Positions 10,103-19,569 of a DNA stretch of 24,049 bases are shown one piece after another. The DNA is taken from NCBI GenBank assembly GCA_000151295.1, contig GG745360.1:299607-323655 (forward strand). The letters run 5' to 3'. This DNA comes from Allomyces macrogynus ATCC 38327. Its lineage: Eukaryota; Blastocladiomycota; Blastocladiomycetes; Blastocladiales; Blastocladiaceae. The translations under genes were made by a program, and so were the position numbers. Position 1 is the stretch's first letter. Every line of letters starts with the position of its first letter. Below the pieces are notes generated by a model. The model saw nothing but the letters and a program-made list of their open reading frames with translations, was not told where the DNA came from and did not search any database.

Positions 10103-11293
10103 CTAAAGCTTTGCCCGCACCTCGTCGCCACTCTCCTCATTCGCCAGCGACACGACCACCTTGCCATAACTCCCGCGGCTCCCCAACACCGTCAGCGCCT
10201 CCTTGACCTCATCCAACCCGTTGAACACGCGCTCAAACACGACCGGCTTGAGTTTGCCCTCGCCGAGCCACGGCAACAGCGCGCTCCACACTTTCGGCAC
10301 CTGTGCCGGCTCGGCCATGCGGTAAGCCCCCCAAAACAGGCCCGTCACCGACACATTTTTCAACAGAACGCGGTGGTCGCGATTTTCTCGGACCCGCCCG
10401 GCGGGAATCGTGCAAACCCGACGACGACGAGACGCGCGTTCCAGGCAGCGATTTTGAGCGACGCGTCGATCAAGCCGACGGGGTCAATGACGACGTCGAC
10501 ACCGCGCTTGCGCGTGATTTTCGCGCACGCGCGCGACCCAGTCATCGGCCTTGTAGTCGAGCACATGGTCGGCGCCCTGCGCGCGCATGATGGCCAGTTT
10601 TTCGGGGGAAGAGGCGGTGCCGATGACAGTCGCACCGAGGAGCTAAGTAGAATGCACGATGGTGGTGAAGGTGAGGATCAAGTTGCGCTGCACAAATGGG
10701 GAGAGAAATTGGCGGACCTTGGCGATCTGGATCGCAGCGAGCCCAACCCCACCGGCACCGGCGTGCACGAGGACGGTCTCGCCGGGCTGCACGTTGGCGC
10801 GCAGTACGAGCGCTGCATAGGACGTCGGGTAAGTGATGAAGATACCCGAGGCCTCCTCGAACGAGAGCGCGCCAGGAATCTTGAAGAGCGAGTGCGTGTC
10901 GGCGAGCACGTGCGTCGCGTAGGCACCGACTTGAACAGCGCCAAAAACGCGATCTGGAGGATGACAGCGGGACAAAATCGTGTTCGTGTCACGGTCAACA
11001 TTTCGACCTGAGCAAAAAATGGATTGCGATCACGTACCACCCGCAGCAAAACCCGTCACGCCCGGGCCGACCTGCCGCACGATCCCGGCAAACTCGGTGC
11101 CGGGAATGAAGTCGCCCTTGGGCTTGTACTGATATTTGCCTTGGACGAGCAAAATGTCGAAAAAGTTGGCGCCAACGGCCTTGACCTCAACAAGCACTTG
11201 GCCCTTTTTGGGCGCCGGCAGCGGCGGGCGCGTCGAGGGCGTTGGGAGCGCGTCGAGTGACGGGATAAAGCCGGGCAGGTGCAGCGCGCGCAT
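10103..11293 (-). CDS. Zeta-crystallin-like NADPH:quinone oxidoreductase (MDR superfamily)
   Basis: Medium-chain dehydrogenase/reductase of the zinc-free quinone oxidoreductase group; probably reduces quinones or enals with NADPH in the cytosol. Exons (minus): 11293-11038, 10953-10718, 10642-10103; introns 84 and 75 nt; about 343 aa, the usual length. Features: N-terminal 'MRALHLPGF'; catalytic-domain 'VGANFFDILLVQGKY' and 'IPGTEFAGIVRQVGPGV'; 'GDRVFG' across intron 1; Rossmann motif 'HAGAGGVGLAAIQIAK' (about residues 149-164); 'GADHVLDY'; 'GVDVVIDPVG'; 'RLVVVGFA'; 'VTGLFWGAY'. No structural zinc-binding cysteine cluster is visible. Two frame breaks lie in exon 3: one extra base in TTTT at 10518-10521 and one missing base near 10364-10368. 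The two cancel, and with both corrected the domain is complete. The alternative, a recent pseudogene, is less likely because breaks also occur in essential genes here. It converges on PRKCSH with 117 bp between stops. Confidence 0.87.
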
Positions 11294-11892
11294 CGTTAAT
11301 TGGTGCTGATGCTGTTGGACGGGATATGAGCTGCAAACTTGGCGGTGGCGGGCAGTCACGACACGGCAGACGGGTCCGGCAGTCGTCGTGCAATGCTTCT
11401 TGATGGCGAGAGAGCGTGCTCGGCGGGGGCGGAGGGGCCATCCATGCCGTTGTGTTGGACCAGTCGGGTCAGGTCAGCGCTTCGGATGTGGTTCGGAAAC
11501 GCGTCGATTTCAAGGCGCGACGGATCCCTAGGGATCATGTCACCTGACATGCGGTTGGGGATCCTTCCTTCATTCACGAAGCCCACGATCATCAATGTGT
11601 GTGTCGGATTCGGATCTGCCCTTGGCCAAATCCTTCCGGCCTTGCTGCTCCGCCAAACCGAGACCTCCTCCACGACTTCATCGTTGTCCGCGACGTCACC
11701 GGCGACAACGGTCGTCGCTGTCACTCGCTGCACTCGACGCTTGCTCGCTCGCTCGCACGCACCCGGGTCGCCGCGCTTCCTGCGGCCATGGCGAGGCATC
11801 CAGCGCCACCACCGCCGCGAAGCAACACCAGGACGTGCAGACGCGCAATGTGGACGGATCCCTGCCACTACTTGTGCTGTTTGATCGCCAAA
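11294..11892. other. Divergent intergenic region between the oxidoreductase and the radical SAM gene
   Basis: Contains the promoter of the oxidoreductase (minus) and the 5' part of the radical SAM gene (plus). The latter's first exon or targeting sequence may lie between about 11600 and 11890, where frames are open but not recognisable. A family-like N-terminal domain (the RlmN helical accessory domain) was looked for and not seen. Confidence 0.4.
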
Positions 11893-13035
11893 TGTACATC
11901 TCGGCCCAGCTGCCCTCAACACCAGGGCCAGCACCATCAGCCACGGGGACCGAAAGGAGGCTAGCGCGCGCCGACCCGCTCCTGGGCATCAGTCCCGCCG
12001 CCGTCGAGACGCGCAACGAAAAAGTCGAGTTTCATTGCGCGACAATCCGCACCACGCTCTCGAAGCGACTGGGTCGCGGTACACGTCGTCCTCCTCGCTG
12101 CACGCCGCGCCCGACGTGCACGTCTCGGTCGCGTCGCAAATCGGGTGCTTGCACAACTGCACCTACTGCGTCTCGTCGCGTCTCGGCGGCCTTAGACGGA
12201 ACCTCGGCCTCGAAGAAATGCTTGCGCAAGTGCTCTACTTTGGCAGCGCCGCCGCGTTCCGGCCCGACGGGCCCGGCCTACCCGATTCCACGAACTTTGG
12301 TCTATGCGCAGTCTCGAGTGTCGCATTACACGGCCACGGCGAACCGCTCGACAACCCGCACACGCCCGACCTTCTCGACTTTCTGCGGTCCTACTACGCA
12401 CCCATGTTCGGGTTGGCGGGCACGACCCCGCTTCCACTGCAAACTCGCCTGCTGCCGCACCTGTCCCACCACGCACGGCAGTCTCGACTGTCGGCATCCT
12501 ACCCGCGCTCGAGCGGCTCCTGAATGAGTTCCCGGGTACGGCCGTAACATGGACGCTCAACACACCGTTCCCGGCGCAACGCGCCAAATTGATGCCGACC
12601 GTCGAGGCGCAACACCCACTCACGTTCGTCCTGGACCTGCTCCGCACGCACGTGCGCGACCACGCGCGCGACAACGTGGCCGTCGCGTACCTCCTCTTGC
12701 GCGGGGTCAACGACTCGGACGCGCACCTGCGCGCGCTCACGGACCTCGTTGCCAACGGTCCCGTGCCTGTGTCCCTCGTGCATTTCCATCCGGTCCTGGT
12801 GCCCGCACCGGCCGAGGCAGTACCACGGCCGCGTGCACGACGTGGCGCGTGGACTTTGGCCGGGTTTGATCCGACCGGGTTCTTTGAACCATCGCTGCCG
12901 CACGTCGTCGAGGCATGGCGCGCGAAACTGCAGGACGCCGGGATCCCGGTCGCCGTGCAGGAGTACTTTGAGTTCCCGGCGATCGCGACGGGGCCGCCGC
13001 TGCTCGCGGCCGGTGCCGCGGGGTCAGGGTGCTGA
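11893..13035 (+). CDS. RlmN/Cfr-like radical SAM protein lacking methyl-transfer cysteines
   Basis: Related to the RlmN/Cfr radical SAM RNA methyltransferases by the order of its blocks. The cluster motif 'SQIGCLHNCTYC' (CxxxCxxC at 12146-12169) would bind [4Fe-4S]. Then come 'RRNLGLEEMLAQVLYFG', the SAM-binding GEP block 'VALHGHGEPLDNP', 'VSTVGILPALERLL', 'RAKLMPTVEAQHPL', 'AYLLLRGVNDSDAHLRALTDL' and 'VSLVHFHPVL'. Two residues essential in RlmN are changed. The Cys seven residues before the first cluster Cys is Ser here (codon 12125-12127). The C-terminal methyl-carrying Cys of the 'AACGQL' motif is absent, replaced by 'EFPAIATGPPLL'. The only nearby cysteine is the last residue. The true start is uncertain; ATG 11893 is the first in the conserved frame. 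The frame breaks near 12030-12040 ('NEKVEFH' to 'RDNPHHALEA') and between 12410 and 12481. The second may be a 70-nt intron plus a one-base error in GGG, or a single missing base. Substrate unknown. Confidence 0.78.
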
Positions 13036-13515
13036 GCATTTGAGTGTTGAGTGTTGTTGTTTGATGACATGTCTTGCATTACCCCCATCCCTTCGACAGA
13101 CCTGTCGCATGCGTTGTTTTTCCTTGGCGTTGTACGATTTGATTGCGACCCGCATGGCATGCACGCCCTTCGATACATTTCCCATGCTTGTGCTCGATAG
13201 TTTTTACTTGATGGCGGTATCGTGTGCCGTTGCAATCAATGATGCTCGCTGGCGTGGGCATGCTTTGGACGGGCAAGCGGAATTGTGCAGTGCAGTGATC
13301 AACCTTTTATCAACCTTTTTTGCTCCGTCGGGAGCGAGCCTGCACGCATGTCTTCATGCCGTTGTGCAACGTGTACTCACTGAACTCCTCACACTCAGCT
13401 GCAACCTCCACACCGGCCCACGGCCATCACAACGAACGACCAGCTGCTGCAACGACATTTCAATAGCGTGCTCAACGGCGTACAACCACGACCTGCTGCA
13501 ACGTCACGACCCACG
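13036..13515. other. Intergenic region after the radical SAM gene
   Basis: No recognisable gene. It includes an exact tandem pair of the 11-mer ATCAACCTTTT (13298-13308 and 13309-13319) in a pyrimidine-rich stretch about 200 bp before the next possible start codon. It probably holds the 3' flank of the radical SAM gene and a promoter for the genes downstream. Confidence 0.5.
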
Positions 13516-13683
13516 ATGACCAGCTCGCCGCCACCCGGTCTCCGGCCCGACGCGGAACTCGCGCAAGTAATTGCGCACGCGAACCGGTCGGATAATGAAA
13601 AGATCGAGTATATTCGCGCCAAAGAGGCGTTCATCATCGAGTATGTGTGCGAGAAGATGCGGGCCATGCATGGGAATGGGTGA
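13516..13683 (+). CDS. Possible very small protein, unknown function (55 aa)
   Basis: ATG at 13516 opens a 55-residue frame: a short Pro-rich start (MTSSPPPGL) followed by one long amphipathic, charged helix ('DAELAQVIAHANRS', 'EKIEYIRAKEAFIIEYV', 'CEKMRAMHG'). I do not recognise it. A consensus donor GTATGT lies at 13641 inside the frame. Splicing to the acceptor TTGCAG (ending 13734) would keep the frame and change the end to 'DGLTYYHDGM' with a stop at 13763-13765, giving 51 aa. It could also be a 5' exon of the phosphatase gene that follows, but I found no splice that joins the two in frame. The helix-like composition argues for coding; the length and lack of homology argue for caution. 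Confidence 0.35.
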   Translation: MTSSPPPGLRPDAELAQVIAHANRSDNEKIEYIRAKEAFIIEYVCEKMRAMHGNG

Positions 13684-14917
13684 ATGAGCGCGTCGCGTTA
13701 TGGCACCCCGTCTTGGGAGATGCGTCGGTTGCAGCGGTCTGACATACTACCACGACGGGATGTAGTATGGTATCGTACACGTCGCGCGCGCGGTCTTGAT
13801 CCAAGACGTCGTGGACCGCGACACGTTGTTCCGTCGAGTCTCAGATCTGACTCTCGACTGCTGGTCCAGGATGGGGTCATTTACCATGGCAACACGCTTC
13901 TGGTACGCGTCTCCCGCAACCGATTTCGCTGGCACCACGCGAAACCCCTCCTGATCCACGCTTTCTGAATCTAGCCCGGAGTCAAGGAATTCGTGCAACG
14001 GATGAAAGACACCAAGAAAAAGTTCCTGTTTTTGACCAACAACTCGGCGCCGACGCCGCGCGAGCTGCAGCAAAAACTGGCGCGGCTCGGGATCCACGTC
14101 GACGAGTCGCATTTTTACACGTCGGCGATCTGCACGGCCAAGTTTTTGAGGTACGTGTGCGGTCGGCTCGCGAATTGCGCGTCACGGTTGCTGACGGTCG
14201 CGAGTTGACAGTACGCAGAAACCGGGCGGGTCGGTCTACGCAATTGGCGAGCCGGGCCTGCACTATGCGCTGTATTCGCACGGGTTCGACATGAACGAGG
14301 TGAACCCAGACTTTGTCGTGGTCGGGGAAGGGTCAGGACTCAACTACGAAAAGGTACGTTTTGGCGCAGAAACGCGCCAGAGACTCTCTCCTGCCATTGT
14401 CTCATTTATCGTCCCCTCTCGCCCAGATGGCGCGTGCCGTCAAGCTCATCTCGGCTGGCGCCAAACTGATCGGCACAAATCCGGACGTGAACGCCGTCTC
14501 TGAACACTGCCTGGTCCCGGCGTGCGGCGCGTTCGTCTCGGCCATCGAGTTGGCGTCGGGCAAAAAGGCGTTTTTCTGCGGCAAGCCCACGTCGCTGATG
14601 ATGAGGTACGCGCAGCGCATCTTGGGCTGTTCGCGAGACGCCGTGTGCATGGTGGGCGACCGGCTCGATACGGACGTGCTGGGCGGGATCTACGCGGAGA
14701 TTGATACGGGTACGTTTGGCTGGTGGTTGGGAATGAGACGCGGAAGATGAGTGGGAGACTGACGCGTCGCGTTCTGCGGGTAGTGCTGGTGCTCTCGGGC
14801 GTGTCGAAGCGCGAGGATTTGGCGAACGTGGCCTATGCGCCGTACGTGGTCGTGGACGGGGTCGGCAGCTTGGTGCCGCCGTCGTCGGCTTCTGTGATGG
14901 CGGCCAGCGAGTCGTAG
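13684..14917 (+). CDS. PGP: PGP / PHO13-type HAD phosphatase (4-nitrophenylphosphatase family)
   Basis: HAD-superfamily phosphatase of the phosphoglycolate / 4-nitrophenyl phosphatase family, which removes toxic side-products of glycolysis such as 2-phosphoglycolate, in the cytosol. Secure exons: 13870-13902, 13975-14150, 14212-14353, 14427-14709, 14784-14917; introns 72, 61, 73 and 74 nt, all in phase; 255 aa from motif I on. Motifs: I 'DGVIYHGNTLL' then 'PGVKEFVQRM'; II 'FLFLTNNSAPTPREL'; cap region 'YAIGEPGLHYALYSHGF', 'PDFVVVGEG', 'AKLIGTNPD'; III 'FFCGKPTSLMM'; IV 'CMVGDRLDTDVLGG'; end 'VLVLSGVSKREDL'. The first half of motif I is disturbed. 'SDLTLDC' (ending 13861) is in another frame, separated from 'DGV' by 8 nt. 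The continuous frame instead reads 'RLLVQDGV', without the nucleophile Asp. The N-terminus and start are therefore unresolved; 13684 is only the first in-frame ATG. Confidence 0.88.
13743..13769. repeat. 8-bp inverted repeat near the 5' end of the phosphatase gene
   Basis: CATACTAC (13743-13750) and GTAGTATG (13762-13769) are exact reverse complements with an 11-nt spacer. It lies in the stretch where the phosphatase 5' end is unclear. An operator-like site or chance are both possible. Confidence 0.45.
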
Positions 14918-15942
14918 CCAGGCGGGGTGGAGAAGGTGCAGTGTCCAGGTAAAGGAGGGCGTGGGGTGCACCGTCGAAACATGGATTGATCTTGAGACGA
15001 TTGTGAGACGTGGATGTGGAACGCGCAGCTGGCTGGGCCGGCTCCACGTTTCCGCCGGCCTACGGAGACGCTGCGCAACGCGTCGTCGCAAGCTGTCAGA
15101 GCGGTTGTCATGCTGATTCATGCACGTTAATGGAAGGCAAGAGTGGTGTGGGGCCCCGCTTTGCGTTCAAAACGCGAACAAGGCGAAGAAGGCGACAGAA
15201 AGCGACGGAAGCGTTGGGCGACGTGGCGAAAGTGGGTTCCAGTGACGTGGACCGCCACGATCGAGGCGAATCTAAAGTTCGAGACGTGAGCGTGATGCCT
15301 AGCACTGTAAGTTTCGCCACAGGAGCCAGTGACTTGCCCTTCTGCTCAGTGGCTGGCCGTGGCTGGAGGGTTCTAATCCAGAGGGCGCGCGCTTTATCAA
15401 GGAACCCTCCTGGGAGCATCGCGGTCAGGCCATGCGCTGGCACTGAATCCTTGGGCCACGTTTTCAGCAGAGTCGACGAGAGGATGAGGAGAAGCTGAAC
15501 CAAGTCGATGTCGAACGCGATTTCGGGCGGCCGAGCGCTATAAAGAGGGCGGCCGCCTCCGGCCCGGCGCGCCCGACGCTCTCCGACCAGCGACCGTGTG
15601 TCTCCCCTGTCGACCAGCCAGCGCTCGGCTCCACCACCGCCGTCTCCTCTCCACCACCGCGACTCACTTCGCTCACGGCCAAGTCCCCCCGCAACACGCA
15701 CAACGCACAACGCGACGCGACGCGCTCTCCCCCACGTCCCAGTCGCCTCGCCAACCCGCCAAAGAGTCTGTCTCTCCGGTCGTCCCGCCTTCTTTGCCCC
15801 CGCACCATCGAAGTCGACGCCGCCCCTCTGGCTCCTTCCCCCGCGCTCCCCCGCACCCCCACAACCACCCCCGCAGCGCACCCGCATCCCTCCCTGTCCG
15901 CGTCCCCACCGCCCACCTTCTCCACCTCGATCCCCGCTGCGA
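14918..15942. other. Intergenic region and C-rich 5' leader of the next gene
   Basis: No gene recognised in 14918-15590 on either strand. From about 15600 to 15940 the plus strand becomes markedly C/T-rich. A frame in phase with the next gene stays open through this part but has no ATG, so I read it as promoter and untranslated leader and not as protein. Pyrimidine-rich leaders and promoters are common in fungal housekeeping genes; that use here is inference. Confidence 0.5.
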
Positions 15943-17457
15943 ATGTTCATCACGCCCACGCACATTGTCATCGGTCCGCTCACCAAGGAGACGCTTAGCC
16001 TGGTGTCGTCGGCCATCATCGAGATTGTGCGCAACAAGCACTGTTTTGACTTGCTGCAGCTCTCGGTGCTCTGCGAACACCCGGTCCTGCCGCCGCCGCC
16101 CGCCAACGACGCGCCCTACGACCCGGACCGCCCGCGCACCAAGTCGGCTGCTGCCGTTGCCGACGAGTTTGACGTCGTGCTCGCGACCGTTGCTGAGCTG
16201 CGCGCGCTCGACATCCCCGTGGCCCGCGACCTCGCCGACCTCGTCCCGGAGCCCACACGGTTCGCGTCGCACTTTGCCGCGGAGCCCACCAAGACGCGCG
16301 CGCCCGTGGAATGGCTGATTGATGTCGCCGTCACGACCGACCTCGCCAAGCGCCGCGACCTCTACGCGCACGCGCGTGCGTCGGGTGCGCTCAAGAAAGT
16401 CTGCTACGTGCGCCCCAAGGAGTCGATTGCCGTTGCCGACGCGTCGCTGCTCGACCACGAGGTGCTCGTCCGGTACGGCGCGCTTGCCGAGGACTTGCCC
16501 TACATTCCGCTCGTCGCCGCACCCGGGTCGGCGTTCTCGTGCCCTGTCCGCGCCGCGACGGCTGCGCTCTACCCGGCATCGCTCTCGCGCCGCACCTCGG
16601 CTCTGCGGCTCGCCGCGCTTGGGGGGTCAGCGTCGTCATCGACCTCGGAACTGCCGGACGTGGTCCCGGACCCGCACGGCCGCCCGCAAGTGGCGAACCC
16701 GGTCGTCTACCCGATCCCGCTGATTTCCGTCATGCACTTCCTCGTCACGATCGTCAACTCGCGGTTCATTTACGAGCACGTCTACACGGTCACGGGTGCT
16801 GCATTCAAGCTGCCGGGCGTCTCGCCCGTGCCGCTGCCCGAGGTCCCGCTCGCCGCGACTCGCGTCACGCCGCCACCGTCGCCGTTGGTCTCGACGCCTC
16901 GGCTGCCCAGCGGTTCCGAGGGCCGCACGCCGCTGCTGGCCGACGACGCGAGCATGACGACGGAATCCGTGGATGTCGGCGACGTCTTGGTCGTGCCGCA
17001 CTCGATGCTCGACGACCACGACGACGCGTCGATTGCCGAGCACCTGCAGCACCTGCACGACCACGCGCACGCCGCACACGACGTGCATCTGGCCTCGCTC
17101 GTCACCGCATCGGGCCGGACATTGGCGGGGATTGCCGCCGCGTTCCAGCACGGCGATTTCTCCAAGCCGACCAATGACTACGTGCGCGCGCTGCACCAGG
17201 CGCCGCCGGCGTTTGTCGTGATGAAGGGCTACGACCCGTTCTCGGACGATGAGGACGAGGGCATGGTCGTGACCGTGAACGGTGGGATGGTCGATTCGGG
17301 CGTGCATGAGCCCGTAGCGGCCAAGCGCGATCCGGATGTCGTCGAGTGGGACGAGGCGCTGCACGGGTCGATGGCAGAGGCCGACTTGTACACGCTCGGT
17401 GGTGGGCGGTTCACAGTCGCCGTGCGCGCGATCCCGCCGCCGCTCGACCATCACTAA
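15943..17457 (+). CDS. Intronless protein of unknown function, 504 aa, with His/Asp-rich segment
   Basis: A single uninterrupted frame with strong coding bias, the only long intronless gene here. The start is the first ATG (MFITPTHIVI); the open frame upstream has no ATG. I do not recognise the family. The N-terminal part looks folded ('VIGPLTKETLSLVSSAIIEI', 'HCFDLLQLSVL', 'VEWLIDVAVTTDLAKRRDLY', 'VLVRYGALAEDLPYIPLV'). A hydrophobic stretch 'VVYPIPLISVMHFLVTIVNS' at about residues 255-275 is followed by 'FIYEHVYTVTGAAFKLPGVS'; it may be a buried core or a short membrane contact. A Pro/Ser-rich linker follows, then a His/Asp-rich segment at about residues 356-386 ('EHLQHLHDHAHAAHDVHLA'), then 'KGYDPFSDDEDEGM' and a short C-terminal domain. 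No signal peptide is seen. Function unknown. Confidence 0.75.
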   Translation: MFITPTHIVIGPLTKETLSLVSSAIIEIVRNKHCFDLLQLSVLCEHPVLPPPPANDAPYDPDRPRTKSAAAVADEFDVVLATVAELRALDIPVARDLADLVPEPTRFASHFAAEPTKTRAPVEWLIDVAVTTDLAKRRDLYAHARASGALKKVCYVRPKESIAVADASLLDHEVLVRYGALAEDLPYIPLVAAPGSAFSCPVRAATAALYPASLSRRTSALRLAALGGSASSSTSELPDVVPDPHGRPQVANPVVYPIPLISVMHFLVTIVNSRFIYEHVYTVTGAAFKLPGVSPVPLPEVPLAATRVTPPPSPLVSTPRLPSGSEGRTPLLADDASMTTESVDVGDVLVVPHSMLDDHDDASIAEHLQHLHDHAHAAHDVHLASLVTASGRTLAGIAAAFQHGDFSKPTNDYVRALHQAPPAFVVMKGYDPFSDDEDEGMVVTVNGGMVDSGVHEPVAAKRDPDVVEWDEALHGSMAEADLYTLGGGRFTVAVRAIPPPLDHH

Positions 17458-17984
17458 ATCGATACGCGGTCATCGCTGTCATTGCCGTCCACCCTCTTAG
17501 GACCCGTGCCCGCGCTGGATCATCGTCGCCATCGCTGCGTCTCGGGTTTGAGTGACTGCTCCCGCGGGCGGGCTCCAAGCTGTGCACCTTGCACACTCGC
17601 TCGCCGTGACTCTTCGTTGGCCCGCTCTGCCCTCGAGCCTCGATGCACTTGGACGCGCACCACCCATGCACTCGCCGTGGAACCGGTTTCGATGTATATT
17701 TCCATTTCTGATGAACGATTTCCCCGCCCCTTGCCGCGGCGTCGACATTCCCGTTGTTCTTTCATTGGTTATCGTTGTTGGTTTGTCGCACCCATCCATT
17801 CAAACGTTTACCCTGCTATTTTCTTCATTGTTGTTCCGTCTGCTCTTTGTCGTCTTTTGCCCGCGGGGTCAATCAAATGTATTGGATACCTTGACAACCT
17901 CAACGTCAGCTCGTGCTCTTCAGCTACCCTGGCTGCAACGTTGAGCGCAAACGAGCCTTGTTCCCTCAGCATCGTTCTTCAGTC
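17458..17984. other. Intergenic region after the 504-aa gene
   Basis: The 3' flank of the preceding gene. The part from about 17690 to 17880 is T-rich on the plus strand. Open frames on both strands are unlike known proteins. No RNA gene or repeat seen. Confidence 0.5.
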
Positions 17985-18793
17985 ATGGGAGCACCAAATC
18001 AATCTCAACGAAACGCTGCTGGCCGCTTCCACCCACCTCGGCCATCGGCTAATCCCGACTCCCTGTCCTTGCGATGCACAAACCACTCCAGTCTTTCCGC
18101 AATTCCTCCCGCGCTGCAGATCCGGCATGACCTCGGCAAGCAGCGCCACCCCCACCATCGGTCTGCACCTCGCCTATTATACCCTGTGCGCGCTACCCCA
18201 GACCGACCTGATGTCGGCGCATTCCGCGCGCAGCTGGCAATGGACCTTCCAGCGGCGCCGGATGAAAGGCAGTGTGCTGTCGGTCGACGCCCGCCTGATC
18301 TCGACGGTCCACGCGAGCGGACTGCCGAACGCATCGCCATGTTCACCGCGTCCACCAACCGCGCCACCGTCTATCACCTGCATCACGACGTGACCGCCGC
18401 CTTTTTCGCAGCCAACACGGCGCTTGAGCAAGAGCCAAAGACGATCGACGCGTTTCGGGCCTTGCTCAAGCGGGTCGCAGAGGTTCAAGTTTGTCTGGGC
18501 GCCGACCATGCCAATTCGCTCAGGTTGGTTGATTGATCCAGACTACGGGTATTTGGTGGTGGAGGGGCGGTTTGGAGGACCTGCGGATCCTCGCCCGGTT
18601 GAACGACTGCGCGTTTGCATCGCGGACCGAGAAGTGCGACGCCGCGGTACGAGCCGTGGATTGCACGATGATGCCGGATGGCGGCAAAAAGGGGAAAATG
18701 TGCGACGAAAGCACAAAGTACCGGACGACAGCCACGGCCATGATTGCTGATATATATGATCCACATTTCAGTTGCATTGATCCGGCTCACTAA
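17985..18793 (+). CDS. Doubtful gene, helical protein of unknown function
   Basis: A frame from ATG 17985 to the stop at 18536 ends in a convincing helical segment ('RTAERIAMFTASTNRATVYH', 'HHDVTAAFFAANTALEQEP', 'IDAFRALLKRVAEVQVCLGA'). A second frame downstream ('GGLEDLRILARLNDCAFASR', 'TEKCDAAVRAVDC') looks like its continuation and stops at 18793. The two join in frame if 18524-18564 is an intron (GTTGGT to GTGGAG), but at 41 nt this would be shorter than every other intron here. The N-terminal half is Arg/Pro-rich and may be non-coding, so the start is not secure. I recognise no family. Confidence 0.35.
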
Positions 18794-19569
18794 CCTCCTC
18801 CATGTTGATGTAGTGCGCGGAAGCAAACCAGACTCTGCTACTTCTTCTCAATGAATTTTTCTTTTCTGCGGATCTCGCGTCCTTGTATATCACAGAGGGC
18901 AAAGCATGCAACCAACTCGGGTGGAGAAGGAAGAGGACGCGATGGAGAACAATACAGAACGGAAACGGTGGAGAGATGATGGAGATGACAGGATGGGAGG
19001 GAGGTGGCGACGTGGCAGAGCGTAAGCATCTGCAACGTCGGTTCGGCCAGGTTCCCAAGGGGAAGTTCGTGGGTCGCTTTTCGCACGTCCCGCACCGGCC
19101 GCAGGATACGCACGTGTAGCACGCGCAACACTCCATTCTCAGATTCTCAGCCGCGCGCAAGAAAGAATCGGCCAAGACCGCCATGCCGTCGCCCTCCTCG
19201 CCTCGTCCGAGCCGTCGTCTCGCGAGAATATTTGAGAGGTTCGTGCCATTACTAGAGAAACGGACTGAGCACTCTCCACCAGTTTCAGCTCGTGGATTTG
19301 ACAAGCGAAACCACCACGATTGTGTAGCGTGCTGCCCATGCTGAAAGAAAAAATAACCTTGATCGAGTTTGCTCTGGTTTATTTTTCATGTTGCTATATC
19401 CATCCGGCCGACGGCAACCACCTCGATCCGTCCCTCAATCTCTATTGCCCATCGACGATTTCGTGCTATGACAGGTCTATTGCATCAAGCAAAGCATCGT
19501 CTTCCAGTCTCAATCTGCCCCTGCTTCCCAGTCCCATACCCGCCCTTCTCCACCCATGCGGTCCTCGTA
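18794..19569. other. Intergenic region, no gene seen
   Basis: Lies between the doubtful gene (plus) and the 3' end of the kinase-like gene (minus). It is less GC-rich than coding DNA. It contains an exact tandem pair of ATTCTCAG (19135-19142 and 19143-19150). No recognisable protein, tRNA or mobile element. Confidence 0.5.

Noticed and set aside
10103..10642. Calling the oxidoreductase a pseudogene because of two frame breaks
   Set aside because: The breaks are one-base, offset each other, and occur equally in essential genes nearby; all motifs are intact.
15598..15942. N-terminal extension of the 504-aa protein
   Set aside because: The frame is open but has no ATG; it is C/T-rich like a leader.
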